Source of the DNA: Colwellia sp.
Lineage (GTDB): Bacteria > Pseudomonadota > Gammaproteobacteria > Enterobacterales > Alteromonadaceae
Assembly: GCA_026196955.1 (NCBI GenBank)
Contig: JAPHTO010000025.1
Span: 1-51,103, forward strand
DNA length: 51,103 nt
Direction: 5' to 3'
The notes under the pieces are model-generated. The model had not been told where the DNA came from and made no database searches. It was given only the letters and a program-made list of their open reading frames with translations. This document shows, piece by piece, positions 32,684 through 41,221 of the stretch (positions are counted from its first letter, which is position 1; each line of letters begins with the position of its first letter). The position numbers and the translations under genes were made by a program.

Positions 32684-32710
32684 ATTATACTTTTGACAGC
32701 AAACTGTCAA
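32684..32710 (-). promoter_or_regulatory. Promoter of the PNPOx-like gene with embedded MarR palindrome
   Basis: TTGACAG-CAAA-CTGTCAA (32693-32710) is a perfect inverted repeat. Its minus-strand TTGACA (32710-32705) serves as a consensus -35, and a perfect TATAAT (32689-32684) follows after a short 15-bp spacer. Binding of a repressor to the palindrome would block the -35 directly. The gene starts about 105 bp downstream. Confidence 0.7.
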
Positions 32711-32922
32711 TATAAAGACTAAAATTAAACATTCAACCTAAAAGTCAGCGGGAGGGGTTATTTGCAAGAAGCAGCCAAAATTACAGTGCTAACATTTACG
32801 CCTTGTTGTGTGATGGCCAATATAAGTGCTCATTGAGTCTTAAAGCTTCTAAAGAGAAGCGTGTAATGATGGAGTGGTGCTTGTATAGGAGCATTAATTG
32901 TGAATGTAATAATTCTTGATAT
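32711..32922. other. Intergenic DNA without recognised features
   Basis: Between the PNPOx-like promoter and the terminator of the SDR gene I see no gene, repeat or clear site. The 406-bp gap separates two minus-strand units. Confidence 0.5.
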
Positions 32923-32950
32923 AAAAAAGCCGTGATTATCTCATCACGGC
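32923..32950 (-). terminator. Intrinsic terminator of the ALDH-SDR operon
   Basis: GCCGTGAT (32929-32936) and ATCACGGC (32943-32950) form a perfect 8-bp stem with a 6-nt loop. Read on the minus strand the stem is followed by TTTTTTAT. It lies 36 bp after the SDR stop. Confidence 0.92.
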
Positions 32951-32985
32951 CGCATTCATTTTTAATGATTAACGTGTTAAAGCAA

Positions 32986-33741
32986 TTAATTCATTGCAGA
33001 GCCACCGTCGACTAATAAGCTTTGCCCGGTGACAAAACTACTTTCGTCTGAAGAAAGAAAAATCAAAGCACCTAATAAGTCTTCAGGATTTTCTCTGCGT
33101 TTGATAGCGCGCATACCTACAATATGATCTGTAGATGGCCCACTAAACTGTTCATGATCTGAAACGCCTTCACTTTCTGTCAGGCCAGGTGATATTGCAT
33201 TAACACAAATATTATCATCGCCAAGTTCACGCGCTAAAGCACGAGTTAACCCTAAAACCGCACCTTTTGAACTGACATAATGAAGGAACATTGGCACACC
33301 GTCATAAAATGCGCCTGAACAAATATTTATGATTTTCCCAGACTGTTGCTTTTTCATGATAGGGACAACACCTTTTGCGGCTTGAAAGCAACCGCGGACA
33401 TTAACTCGCATAACAGCATCCCATTCATCACAATCAATTTCTAGAAAGGACTTAAACGTTAGTGATGAATAGATGGCAGCATTATTGACTAAAATATCAA
33501 TAGTTCCCCAAGTTTTCAGCGCCAAAGCACTCATCGCAGCTATCGATTTATCATCGCTAACATCAACATGAGCCCCTATAGCTTCACCGCCAGCTGCTAG
33601 AATATTATTGACAGTACGCTCAGTTGACAGTATATCTGCAACGATGACTTTGGCACCTTCTTGAGCTAGTCCTTCACAAAATATACGACCTAACCCTTGT
33701 GCCCCGCCCGTTACTACCACTACTTTATCTTTTAATCTCAT
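32986..33741 (-). CDS. SDR family oxidoreductase (FabG/HcdH-like)
   Basis: The 251-residue classical SDR has TGGAQGLG (11-18), Asp36 after the second strand (VADI), pointing to NAD(H), NNAAIY (86-91) and catalytic Ser142, Tyr155 and Lys159 (YVSSK). It also has the C-terminal ENPEDLLGALIFLSSDESSFVTGQSLLVDGG. Members oxidise secondary alcohols or reduce 3-oxo acyl compounds. It is encoded 28 bp after an aldehyde dehydrogenase in the same operon, so alcohol to aldehyde/acid or ring-alcohol oxidation is a reasonable role. The substrate is unresolved. Confidence 0.92.
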   Translation of the reverse strand: MRLKDKVVVVTGGAQGLGRIFCEGLAQEGAKVIVADILSTERTVNNILAAGGEAIGAHVDVSDDKSIAAMSALALKTWGTIDILVNNAAIYSSLTFKSFLEIDCDEWDAVMRVNVRGCFQAAKGVVPIMKKQQSGKIINICSGAFYDGVPMFLHYVSSKGAVLGLTRALARELGDDNICVNAISPGLTESEGVSDHEQFSGPSTDHIVGMRAIKRRENPEDLLGALIFLSSDESSFVTGQSLLVDGGSAMN

Positions 33742-33769
33742 GACTTTGTTCCTCTAATTCTACAGGCCG

Positions 33770-35218
33770 TTAGCCCTTTAAACTTCCAGCGGGATGAAAA
33801 ATGTGCTTAGTTTCAAGAAATGCCTCGATACCACCAACGCCATTTAAACGACCAATACCGCTTTCTTTATAGCCGCCTTCTTCAAATTGATCGACCGTCA
33901 TACCGTGATCATTAATCCATACAGTTCCTACACGAAGCTCTCTAGCTACTCTCAATGTACGGCTGGCATTCTCTGTCCAAAGGCTAGCTCCGAGCCCAAA
34001 ACTAGTACAATTTGCTAGGGAAACTGCATCGGCTTCTTCGTCAAAACATTCAAGAGTCATAAAAGGACCAAATACTTCTTCTTGCACGATCTTGCTGTTT
34101 TCATTGTTAACTGCAATTAGACTAGGGCTAACGAAACAGCCATTTGCTAGCTCGCCTTCAAGGCGCTTACCTTCAACAAGTAACTCGCCTTCACTCGCTG
34201 AGTTTTGAATTATGTTCAAGACTCGATTGCAATTATCATGATCAATTAATGGCCCCATTTGGCTTAATGGATCATCGCCAGGCCCTATAACAAGACTATT
34301 CATGATAGTCACCAGTTTTCTTTTAACTTCTTCGTAGCAAGATCTTTGAACAAGAATACGGCTACCTGACATACAAAATTGCCCTGCAAACCTTGTCCCA
34401 GCAGCAACTAAAGCCGGTAGGGTTGTATCTAAGTTAGCATCATCGAATACGATAGAGGGTGATTTGCCGCCAAGCTCTAAATTCATTCTTTTAAGGGTGT
34501 TTGCACCACTGGCCATAATACGCTTACCAACGCCTGAGCTGCCAGTATAACTAATGACATCAACTTTCTCTGTTTCAACAAGGTATTCAGCTCCTGCACT
34601 GCCAGCCTCAATAAAAACATTAACACCACCCTGAGGTAAACCTTCAACCTTTGCCAAACACTCTATCACTATCCGACTTGTTAACGCAGTTTGTTGTGCT
34701 ACCTTAATTACCGCTGTACACCCTGCTGCTAGCGCAGGTGCTAATGAACGAATCAGTAAAATAACAGGGGCATTCCAAGGAACAATGATACCTGCAACAC
34801 CAATAGCCTCTCTTATACTCATAGAGTAAACACCATGACCAACTTCAGCCGCGCGTCCACAATCTACGCTTGCTAGAGATGCGTTATAGCGAACTTTAGC
34901 AATAGCAGCCATAACTTCCCCAGTTGCCTCAGCAATCAATTTTCCATTTTCTGCTGATAGTGTTCGTATTAACTCGTCTTTTCTAGCTTCAAGATTATCG
35001 GCAAAACTATGCAGTGCCGATACACGACGTTCACGATTACGAGACCAATCTGACTGTTCAAAAACCTGCCTAGCAATTTCAACAGCACTTTCGGCCTCAG
35101 GCAGACCACCCACAGTCACATATCCAAGAGTTTCCCCTGTTGCGGGATTAATAGACTCGAGCCTATCTTCGGTTGAAAACCAACGGCCATTTATCCAGTG
35201 CTCTGCATTCGTAAACAT
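33770..35218 (-). CDS. NAD(P)-dependent aldehyde dehydrogenase
   Basis: The 482-residue protein has the full ALDH active site: Asn149 (PWNAP), Lys172 (IKVAQQT), Glu248 (NLELGGKSP) and nucleophile Cys282 (GQFCMSGSR). The cofactor loop YTGSSGVGKRI is at 224-234. It is close to betaine/aromatic aldehyde dehydrogenases. It may oxidise an aromatic or semialdehyde intermediate; succinate semialdehyde from the HpaI reaction is one possibility, and HpaE-type chemistry another. It is first in a two-gene operon with the SDR. Its promoter has both operator families found in this window. Confidence 0.93.
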   Translation of the reverse strand: MFTNAEHWINGRWFSTEDRLESINPATGETLGYVTVGGLPEAESAVEIARQVFEQSDWSRNRERRVSALHSFADNLEARKDELIRTLSAENGKLIAEATGEVMAAIAKVRYNASLASVDCGRAAEVGHGVYSMSIREAIGVAGIIVPWNAPVILLIRSLAPALAAGCTAVIKVAQQTALTSRIVIECLAKVEGLPQGGVNVFIEAGSAGAEYLVETEKVDVISYTGSSGVGKRIMASGANTLKRMNLELGGKSPSIVFDDANLDTTLPALVAAGTRFAGQFCMSGSRILVQRSCYEEVKRKLVTIMNSLVIGPGDDPLSQMGPLIDHDNCNRVLNIIQNSASEGELLVEGKRLEGELANGCFVSPSLIAVNNENSKIVQEEVFGPFMTLECFDEEADAVSLANCTSFGLGASLWTENASRTLRVARELRVGTVWINDHGMTVDQFEEGGYKESGIGRLNGVGGIEAFLETKHIFHPAGSLKG

Positions 35219-35363
35219 TCAAAAACTCCTAAAATAATAATTCAACTTTGAAATCTAATCTTTCTCAGAATAGGTATAAAAAGTAATACCTTCTATTCAG
35301 TCCATTAAAAAAGCTACTGAATTAGTTACATAACTGATGAGCGAAACCAATGACTTAAAGTTT

Positions 35364-35411
35364 TTATCAAATAATGATATTTAATATATTTCATTGACAG
35401 CATGCTGTCAA
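35364..35411 (-). promoter_or_regulatory. ALDH promoter carrying both operator families
   Basis: A perfect 18-bp palindrome TTGACAGCATGCTGTCAA (35394-35411) provides a minus-strand -35 TTGACA (35411-35406). A -10 TATATT (35388-35383) follows with an ideal 17-bp spacer. Just downstream, over the predicted start site, lies TTATCA-AATAA-TGATAT (35364-35380). This predicts a leader of about 155 nt before the ALDH ATG at 35218. Confidence 0.7.
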
Positions 35412-35792
35412 TTGATTTGTTAAATAGTCACTCTAATTAGTACGATTTACAAATAATAGAATCGTTTATTCATATAGAATTACGCTTAAAATATACTTTA
35501 GAGTTTTAAAAATTATTTATTCATTCTAAGGGGCATTTTATAAAATAAATAAAGTATGGTGCTGGCCTCGGAATAACACAAATCCACGAAAAGTCTTGCT
35601 GAAAACAACAATCATTACTTAGTCAAAATGCACAATGAAAAGCAATACTTTTAAGAGCTTAATTACCTGTAAACATACGAAGTGAATAGCCATGTAAAAT
35701 AGTGGCTTTAGCCTCGCTTGTTGATACAAAGAGGTAGGCAGTTACATTACTTCAATAAGGCTCTATTATTGATTGAAATCAAAAATTGATAT
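35412..35792. other. Intergenic DNA between ALDH promoter and DUF3083 gene
   Basis: No gene is visible. A TTGATT-GA-AATCAA inverted repeat lies around 35770-35783, next to the DUF3083 stop. The rest is A/T-rich. Confidence 0.45.
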
Positions 35793-36920
35793 TTATATCC
35801 GAAACGTCACATGTTGGTGAAAACGCATTAACATGTCGTCTGTACCTTTTTTCCATTGGAGCTTTTCTGCCATTAAAGTGACAGCCTGAGTAACTTGACT
35901 AACAAACTTATCATAGGTTTTATGATCTTCATCGCTGTCATTAGCAAAGAATACCAAATGAATGGTGTCTGCTAACTTATCGCCGTGCCATTTACAATCA
36001 ATACTGCTTTCTTCATTATGCGGATTGAACCCTAACGTGATAATTTCACCATCAACCACAACAGCCTCATTCTCGTCATAACGCACTATGGGCGACATAT
36101 TATTGGCTATCATTGCGGCATGATTCAATTTATGCTTTTCAGCTGAATCGGTGAAGGCGTCGGCGACTTTTTCATACAAGGAAGCAAAAGGCTGTTTTGC
36201 TTCATGATCAATTTCAATTCCCTTAAATAATTGTCCTGTTATAGGAAAATTGATCACAGCAAAGGCTACACTATCATGTTGCTCTGGCATCTTATGCCCT
36301 TGTTGTAAATGACGGTAATAGGTTTTGCGAAATGAATGAGCAATACTCTCTTTATTCCCCTTTTCTTTGGCAAACATGTCATAACTAATATGTTGATGAT
36401 CTCGTATCTTAAAGCTGTTTGCTTCTAAACCTATACGTTTAGAAATTGATTCTATAGCCTCGGAAGCCTTTTGATGGAATGACGCTGAATTAATCCTCAA
36501 TTCATCGCCAGTTGCTAAAAAAACAAATTTAATCTTGTTGGCACGGTAAGCACCATCAAAGTAGCCTTTAAAAGTGCTATTGTGTTCGGGGTTATAAAAG
36601 AAGAAAGATTGCTGTGGAGTATGCAATACCATTTGCTCATTACTACTGCTTCTCACTCGAATTAAACGACCATTGGCTACGAAGTTGACGTGTTCAATAT
36701 CTGACTCTTCAACAACCTCAAATGCCAGTTTAGCCAGCGTTTGGTAGAAATTTTGAAAAGGTTGCGCTAATGACAAATCTACCTTTCCAACGGCTAATTC
36801 AATTAATTCATCAGTTAATGGCATTTCTGCAATAATGTAATGATTATAGCGGGCATCATGAGGTACATATACTCTTTGGGACGCACGACGTTTACGAAAT
36901 GTAGAGATAGAACTATTCAT
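35793..36920 (-). CDS. DUF3083-like protein
   Basis: The 375-residue soluble protein has no signal peptide or membrane segment. Two halves look related: each has an (I)xF/IAxxP/NFPITxxL-type strand, then a DHxAKQPFASLYEKVADAF or DLSLAQPFQNFYQTLAKLAF helix (about 45-65 and 235-255). This suggests an internal duplication. The overall sequence recalls DUF3083 proteins of Shewanella and Colwellia, which have no known function. It marks the return from the catabolic genes to ordinary chromosome. ATG 36920 is preceded by AGAGGAT. Confidence 0.65.
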   Translation of the reverse strand: MNSSISTFRKRRASQRVYVPHDARYNHYIIAEMPLTDELIELAVGKVDLSLAQPFQNFYQTLAKLAFEVVEESDIEHVNFVANGRLIRVRSSSNEQMVLHTPQQSFFFYNPEHNSTFKGYFDGAYRANKIKFVFLATGDELRINSASFHQKASEAIESISKRIGLEANSFKIRDHQHISYDMFAKEKGNKESIAHSFRKTYYRHLQQGHKMPEQHDSVAFAVINFPITGQLFKGIEIDHEAKQPFASLYEKVADAFTDSAEKHKLNHAAMIANNMSPIVRYDENEAVVVDGEIITLGFNPHNEESSIDCKWHGDKLADTIHLVFFANDSDEDHKTYDKFVSQVTQAVTLMAEKLQWKKGTDDMLMRFHQHVTFRI

Positions 36921-37411
36921 ATTATCCTCTTTTAAAACCGCTAGTTAGCCAGAAAAGTTACTTAAAGTAGCTTTTATCAAAACAATACTTCACATTTTTC
37001 AACACCTTAGGCAATCAAAATTGTGACTAATATGTATTTAGAAAAATGTCTAAAATGCACTAATACCTTATTCGCTTCAAAACACAAATCAGATTAAAAA
37101 TAACTATATATTGAAAAATAAGCAAGATGTTTTATATTTATTTTATCAATAAATGATAATTAAATGAATTTATTAAGGCTTTTATAGGTGGGAGTTAATT
37201 AAGCTGCAGCTCAAGAGTAAAGTGGCAACATTTAATTACTTATCATTTCGGTAACAGATATAAGTAACGCAGCGAAAACAGTAACTTCTCTACAGCTTAA
37301 ATGATTAAAGATAATAATCACTTATAACCACGTAATAAAGCTTAATTCGCCTACTTCATTGGCACGTCATGCTAGAAATTATTACACATAAATTTAGTGC
37401 GGTAAGTGTTA
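36921..37411. other. Gene-free region with a TTATCA-ATAAA-TGATAA palindrome
   Basis: No gene is visible in 490 bp. TTATCA (37143-37148), ATAAA, TGATAA (37154-37159) is a perfect member of the same palindrome family as those before operons A and B, about 220 bp upstream of the DUF3083 gene. It is the only member outside the catabolic region. Confidence 0.45.
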
Positions 37412-37807
37412 TCATTCACTGTATAAATGTTGTGAAAATTCAGCGCGAATATCATCAGGCAATTTTTTAGATGATTGAGTGGGGTAGTCAAAATGCACCA
37501 TGGCAGCGGTACCTGAAACACATTTTTCACCATGTTGCCAAAGCTCTTGGTAAACATCAAATGAAGCGCCGCCAATACGGCCGATATAAGTTCTAATTTC
37601 TATCTGCTGGCCAAAAAATAACTGTCCATGATAATTAATTTCAATCTTGGCAATGATCAGGTGCCAGTCTTTAGGGTCTAAATCTGGGGTAAATAACCGA
37701 AATATCGGCTCGCGTGCTCCTTCAAACCAAACAGGAATTTTTGTATTGTTGATATGTCCTAATGCATCGGTATCGCTAAAGCGTGGCATTAATGATTCGG
37801 TAAACAT
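37412..37807 (-). CDS. Acyl-CoA thioesterase (hot-dog fold, 4HBT/FadM-like)
   Basis: The 131-residue protein has the 4HBT motif RFSDTDALGHINNTKIPVWFEGAR (9-32), with the catalytic Asp12 or Asp14 and GHINN. It continues with HGQLFFGQQIEIRTYIGRIGGASFDVYQEL, as in the YbgC/FadM group. It hydrolyses medium or long acyl-CoAs, or aromatic acyl-CoAs in the 4-hydroxybenzoyl-CoA thioesterase subgroup. It is transcribed alone, divergent from the amidohydrolase at 37929. No direct link to the catabolic cluster is seen. Confidence 0.9.
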   Translation of the reverse strand: MFTESLMPRFSDTDALGHINNTKIPVWFEGAREPIFRLFTPDLDPKDWHLIIAKIEINYHGQLFFGQQIEIRTYIGRIGGASFDVYQELWQHGEKCVSGTAAMVHFDYPTQSSKKLPDDIRAEFSQHLYSE

Positions 37808-37928
37808 GTGATACTTTTCTCTACATTTATCAGTGGATAACAGCTATAGTAACTTTAGTTTTTATAAAAATCAGCTTTTGCTTGTAAACTTTCACCCTTC
37901 CTTTCAAAAGTAACAGAAGAATTTACCT

Positions 37929-39491
37929 ATGAAAAAAATAATCATACTACTTAGTATCATCGTCTGTTTTATTAGCAATTCACAGATCTCCTTAGCAAAA
38001 GGCGATAAAAGAGCTCCCGATAGAGTTGATGGCAAAGGCCCGTATAAACGGTTAATTTTACGCGGCGGTATTGTGGTAACGGGTGAAGGTGCCCCAGCGC
38101 GAGGGCCAATGGATATCGTGATAGAAAATGATCGCATCACCCAAATAGTGAATGTGGGTAACCCTGGTGTGCCAATTACTTCAACGCGCCGCCCTATTCT
38201 GAAAGCAGGTGATAAAGAAATTAATATTGAGGGTCAATATGTCTTACCTGGTTTTATCGATATGCACGCCCATATTGGCGGTAGCGCTGATAATATTCCA
38301 GCAGAATATGTTTTTAAACTTTGGTTAGCACACGGTATAACAACCGTTCGTGAGCCCGGCAGTTTTAATGGTATTCCTTGGGTGATGGATCATGTCAAGC
38401 GCAGCGATAAAAATACCATTGCCGCACCGCGTATAATCCCTTATTTTGGTTTCGGCTTAGGAAGAGATGAACCAATTACCACACCTAAACAAGCGCGTAA
38501 CTGGGTAAAATCAATCGCAAAAGAAGGGGCTAAAGGTATAAAGTTTTTTGGTGCTCCCCCTAGTATTATGAAAGCAGCTTTAACTGAGGCGAAAAAACAA
38601 GGGTTAGGCAGCATGATGCATCATGCACAACTTGACGTGACCAATATGAATGTTATTGATTCCGCTCGTTTAGGCTTAACCACTATGGAGCATTGGTATG
38701 GGCTTCCTGAAGCATTATTTGAACATCAACATATTCAAAATTATTCACCTGACTATAACTATAACAATGAACAAGACAGGTTTGGCGAAGCAGGGCGTTT
38801 ATGGTTACAGGCCGCCAAGCAAGGCAGTAAAAAATGGCAACAAGTGCGGGATGAATTATTGTCTTTAGATTTCACCTTAGACCCTACTTTCACCATTTAT
38901 GAGGCAAGCCGTGACCTCATGCGTGACATGAATGCTGACTGGCATCAAGACTATACCCTCCCTACCTTATGGAACTTCTTTCAACCTAACCGTTATGCTC
39001 ACGGCTCTTATTGGTTTGATTGGACAACAGATGATGAAATAGCCTGGAAAAAGAATTACCAACAGTGGATGGGCTTTGTTAATGATTATAAAAATCATGG
39101 TGGACGTGTCACTGCCGGATCTGATTCTGGTTATATTTTTAAAATTTATGGCTTTAGTTATATTCGTGAATTAGAGCTATTACGCGAAGCAGGCTTTAAT
39201 GCGTTAGAAGTGATTCAAGCAGCCACCATCAATGGTGCAGAGGCTTTAAATATGGAAAAAGATATCGGCTCTATACGTGTTGGTAAAAAAGCTGACTTAG
39301 TCATTATTGATGAAAATCCATTACGTAACTTTAAAGTGCTTTATGGCACAGGGCATTTTCGTTTAAGCGATGAGAACAAACCGACACGTGTTGGCGGCGT
39401 CAATTATACGGTTAAAGATGGTATTGTCTATGACGCAAAGGCCTTGTTAGCCGATGTGAGAGAAATAGTAAAAACAGCTAAAAAGCAGTAA
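37929..39491 (+). CDS. Secreted amidohydrolase family protein
   Basis: The 520-residue protein has a signal peptide ([25 protein letters not shown]). The metal-dependent amidohydrolase core is visible: DMHAH (His113, His115), GAKGIKFFG (probable carboxylated Lys), HHAQLD, then AGSDSGY with the catalytic Asp. The [24 protein letters not shown]-terminal strand is also typical. Related periplasmic enzymes are prolidases or cyclic imide/dipeptide hydrolases annotated imidazolonepropionase-like. A hydrolytic role in the periplasm is safe; the substrate is not determined. The next gene, for an outer-membrane protein, begins 31 bp after the stop. Confidence 0.88.
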   Translation: MKKIIILLSIIVCFISNSQISLAKGDKRAPDRVDGKGPYKRLILRGGIVVTGEGAPARGPMDIVIENDRITQIVNVGNPGVPITSTRRPILKAGDKEINIEGQYVLPGFIDMHAHIGGSADNIPAEYVFKLWLAHGITTVREPGSFNGIPWVMDHVKRSDKNTIAAPRIIPYFGFGLGRDEPITTPKQARNWVKSIAKEGAKGIKFFGAPPSIMKAALTEAKKQGLGSMMHHAQLDVTNMNVIDSARLGLTTMEHWYGLPEALFEHQHIQNYSPDYNYNNEQDRFGEAGRLWLQAAKQGSKKWQQVRDELLSLDFTLDPTFTIYEASRDLMRDMNADWHQDYTLPTLWNFFQPNRYAHGSYWFDWTTDDEIAWKKNYQQWMGFVNDYKNHGGRVTAGSDSGYIFKIYGFSYIRELELLREAGFNALEVIQAATINGAEALNMEKDIGSIRVGKKADLVIIDENPLRNFKVLYGTGHFRLSDENKPTRVGGVNYTVKDGIVYDAKALLADVREIVKTAKKQ

Positions 39492-39500
39492 TAAAACTTT

Positions 39501-39536
39501 CTGTTAAGCGCTATAATTAATTGTGGCGCTTAGCAG
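39501..39536 (+). other. Hairpin spanning the amidohydrolase/Omp85 junction
   Basis: CTGTTAAGCGC (39501-39511) pairs with GCGCTTAGCAG (39526-39536), 11 bp including one G-T pair, with a 14-nt loop, 10 bp after the amidohydrolase stop. It covers the possible GTG start (39523) of the next gene. It may be a terminator without T-run or may control translation of the downstream gene. Confidence 0.45.
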
Positions 39537-41178
39537 AATTAAAAGGATCTTCACCATAATAATTCGCAGTAAAAAATCACCTTCAGTATTATCAACAATG
39601 GTGCTTGCTCTAATAACAGCAGCCATTCCTACCTTTTGCTATGCTCAAAACAATGACTGCTCTAGTAAACCACAAACCGTTACTTTTAATCCGCAAACTA
39701 TTTTTGATGAGTCTGAAGAAGGCATAACATTTATACATCGTTGGGCGAATGCCATTCATGTAGATACTAAAATACTGACGCTAGAAAATGAATCTGCATT
39801 TTTTTTAGAAAAATGTAGTAAAAACTATGCTGATTTAGCGGAGTTAGAGCGCCATTTGCGCAGCCGAAAATATATTCGAGACGCGAAAGTGACTGGTGAT
39901 GAAATGATGGAAAAAATCACCGTCACCACTTGGGATAATTGGTCACTGATGCCAACCATTAGCTTTGGTCGCCAAGGAGGAGAAAGCAAATATAGTTTTG
40001 GTATTAAAGAGCGTAACCTTTTGGGTTTAGGGGTAGATGCCGAACTCGAATCTTATAAAAACTCACAGCGAACAGGCTATAAAATAAAAACGACTATTCC
40101 AATATTTTCTAGAAAAAACATCGATCTTAGGTTACGTTTTGCTGATAACGATGACGGTACGCAACAGTCATTATATGTAGAAAAGCACTTTGCAGGTTTT
40201 CATACTCCAATTGCTTACAATGTTGGTTTTAATGAAGAATCGCGTAACGATACAATTTTTCAAAATAACATCGAACAAGCGATTTACAACCACAAAATAA
40301 ATTTCAAAACGCTAGATTATGCTTGGCTAAGTTACAATAACGACGATAGTTTGCTTCGATACCATGTTGGTGTAACCCAAGATCACCACAAGTTTTTTAC
40401 CACGGCTGACAAGTTAAATAATTACCCAGAACAAGCATTACCGCAAAACAGAGAATTTATTTATCCTTGGTTAGGGGTTGATTATATTGAAAAAGATTTC
40501 AAAAAGCTGACCAATATTCATCTTATTACTCAAATTGAAGATTTTAATCACGGCTGGCAATTTACCGGTCGTTTAGGATTAAGTGATGGTAGCGAGGAAA
40601 ACGCAGCTTGGGCGCTATTTTTCACAGAAGTTAATAAGGGCTTTGAGCTTCATGATAATGCCCTCTTGCTGATGAACCTAAACCTTGAAGGGGATATCTA
40701 TCAACATAATGAACAGCGCTTTTTGTTAACCCTTAACAATGAATACTTTTATCGTTTCACCAAGGAGTGGGGGTTTTATTTAAATAATATCAATGTCATC
40801 AGTCATAACCAATACCTAGATCAACCGGTCACAATTGGCGGTGACTCTGGCGTGCGCGGTTTTCCTTTACAATACCAACATGGTGAGCGTAGCGTAAAAC
40901 TCACCAGCGAGCTTCGTTATTATCCTGAAATAAACCTATTCAAACTCTTTGATTTAGCCGCCGCTGCATTTTTTGACACAGGTAGAGCATTTGGTCATTC
41001 TCCAATCGCTAATATTGAAGACGATTGGTTATATTCTGTCGGTCTTGGCGCTAGATTATACTCCCCTCATTCTGGAGGAAACCATCAGGTGATCCATGTC
41101 GACTTTGCTTTCCCACAAACTGATAACCCTGATTTAGATAAATTTGAAATCCGGGTTGAAGCAAAGCAGTCTTTTTAA
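39523..41178 (+). CDS. Omp85-superfamily (BamA/TamA-like) outer-membrane protein
   Basis: The protein has up to 551 residues from a GTG start. Residues about 25-41 form the hydrophobic part of a signal peptide (VLALITAAIPTFCYAQ), so translation must start at GTG 39523 or nearby; an ATG at 39598 would remove its charged part. Residues about 45-145 resemble one or two POTRA-like modules (LEKCSKNYADLAELERHLRSRKYIRDAKV). The rest is a beta-barrel with the Omp85 VRGFPLQY motif (GGDSGVRGF, near 448-456) and a final Phe. It may insert or export proteins or be a lipid-related surface antigen. The close amidohydrolase suggests a joint unit. Confidence 0.78.
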   Translation: MALSRIKRIFTIIIRSKKSPSVLSTMVLALITAAIPTFCYAQNNDCSSKPQTVTFNPQTIFDESEEGITFIHRWANAIHVDTKILTLENESAFFLEKCSKNYADLAELERHLRSRKYIRDAKVTGDEMMEKITVTTWDNWSLMPTISFGRQGGESKYSFGIKERNLLGLGVDAELESYKNSQRTGYKIKTTIPIFSRKNIDLRLRFADNDDGTQQSLYVEKHFAGFHTPIAYNVGFNEESRNDTIFQNNIEQAIYNHKINFKTLDYAWLSYNNDDSLLRYHVGVTQDHHKFFTTADKLNNYPEQALPQNREFIYPWLGVDYIEKDFKKLTNIHLITQIEDFNHGWQFTGRLGLSDGSEENAAWALFFTEVNKGFELHDNALLLMNLNLEGDIYQHNEQRFLLTLNNEYFYRFTKEWGFYLNNINVISHNQYLDQPVTIGGDSGVRGFPLQYQHGERSVKLTSELRYYPEINLFKLFDLAAAAFFDTGRAFGHSPIANIEDDWLYSVGLGARLYSPHSGGNHQVIHVDFAFPQTDNPDLDKFEIRVEAKQSF

Positions 41179-41221
41179 TCGTCGTTAGGTTATCAGTATT
41201 AAAAACCGATTGGCAAACAGT

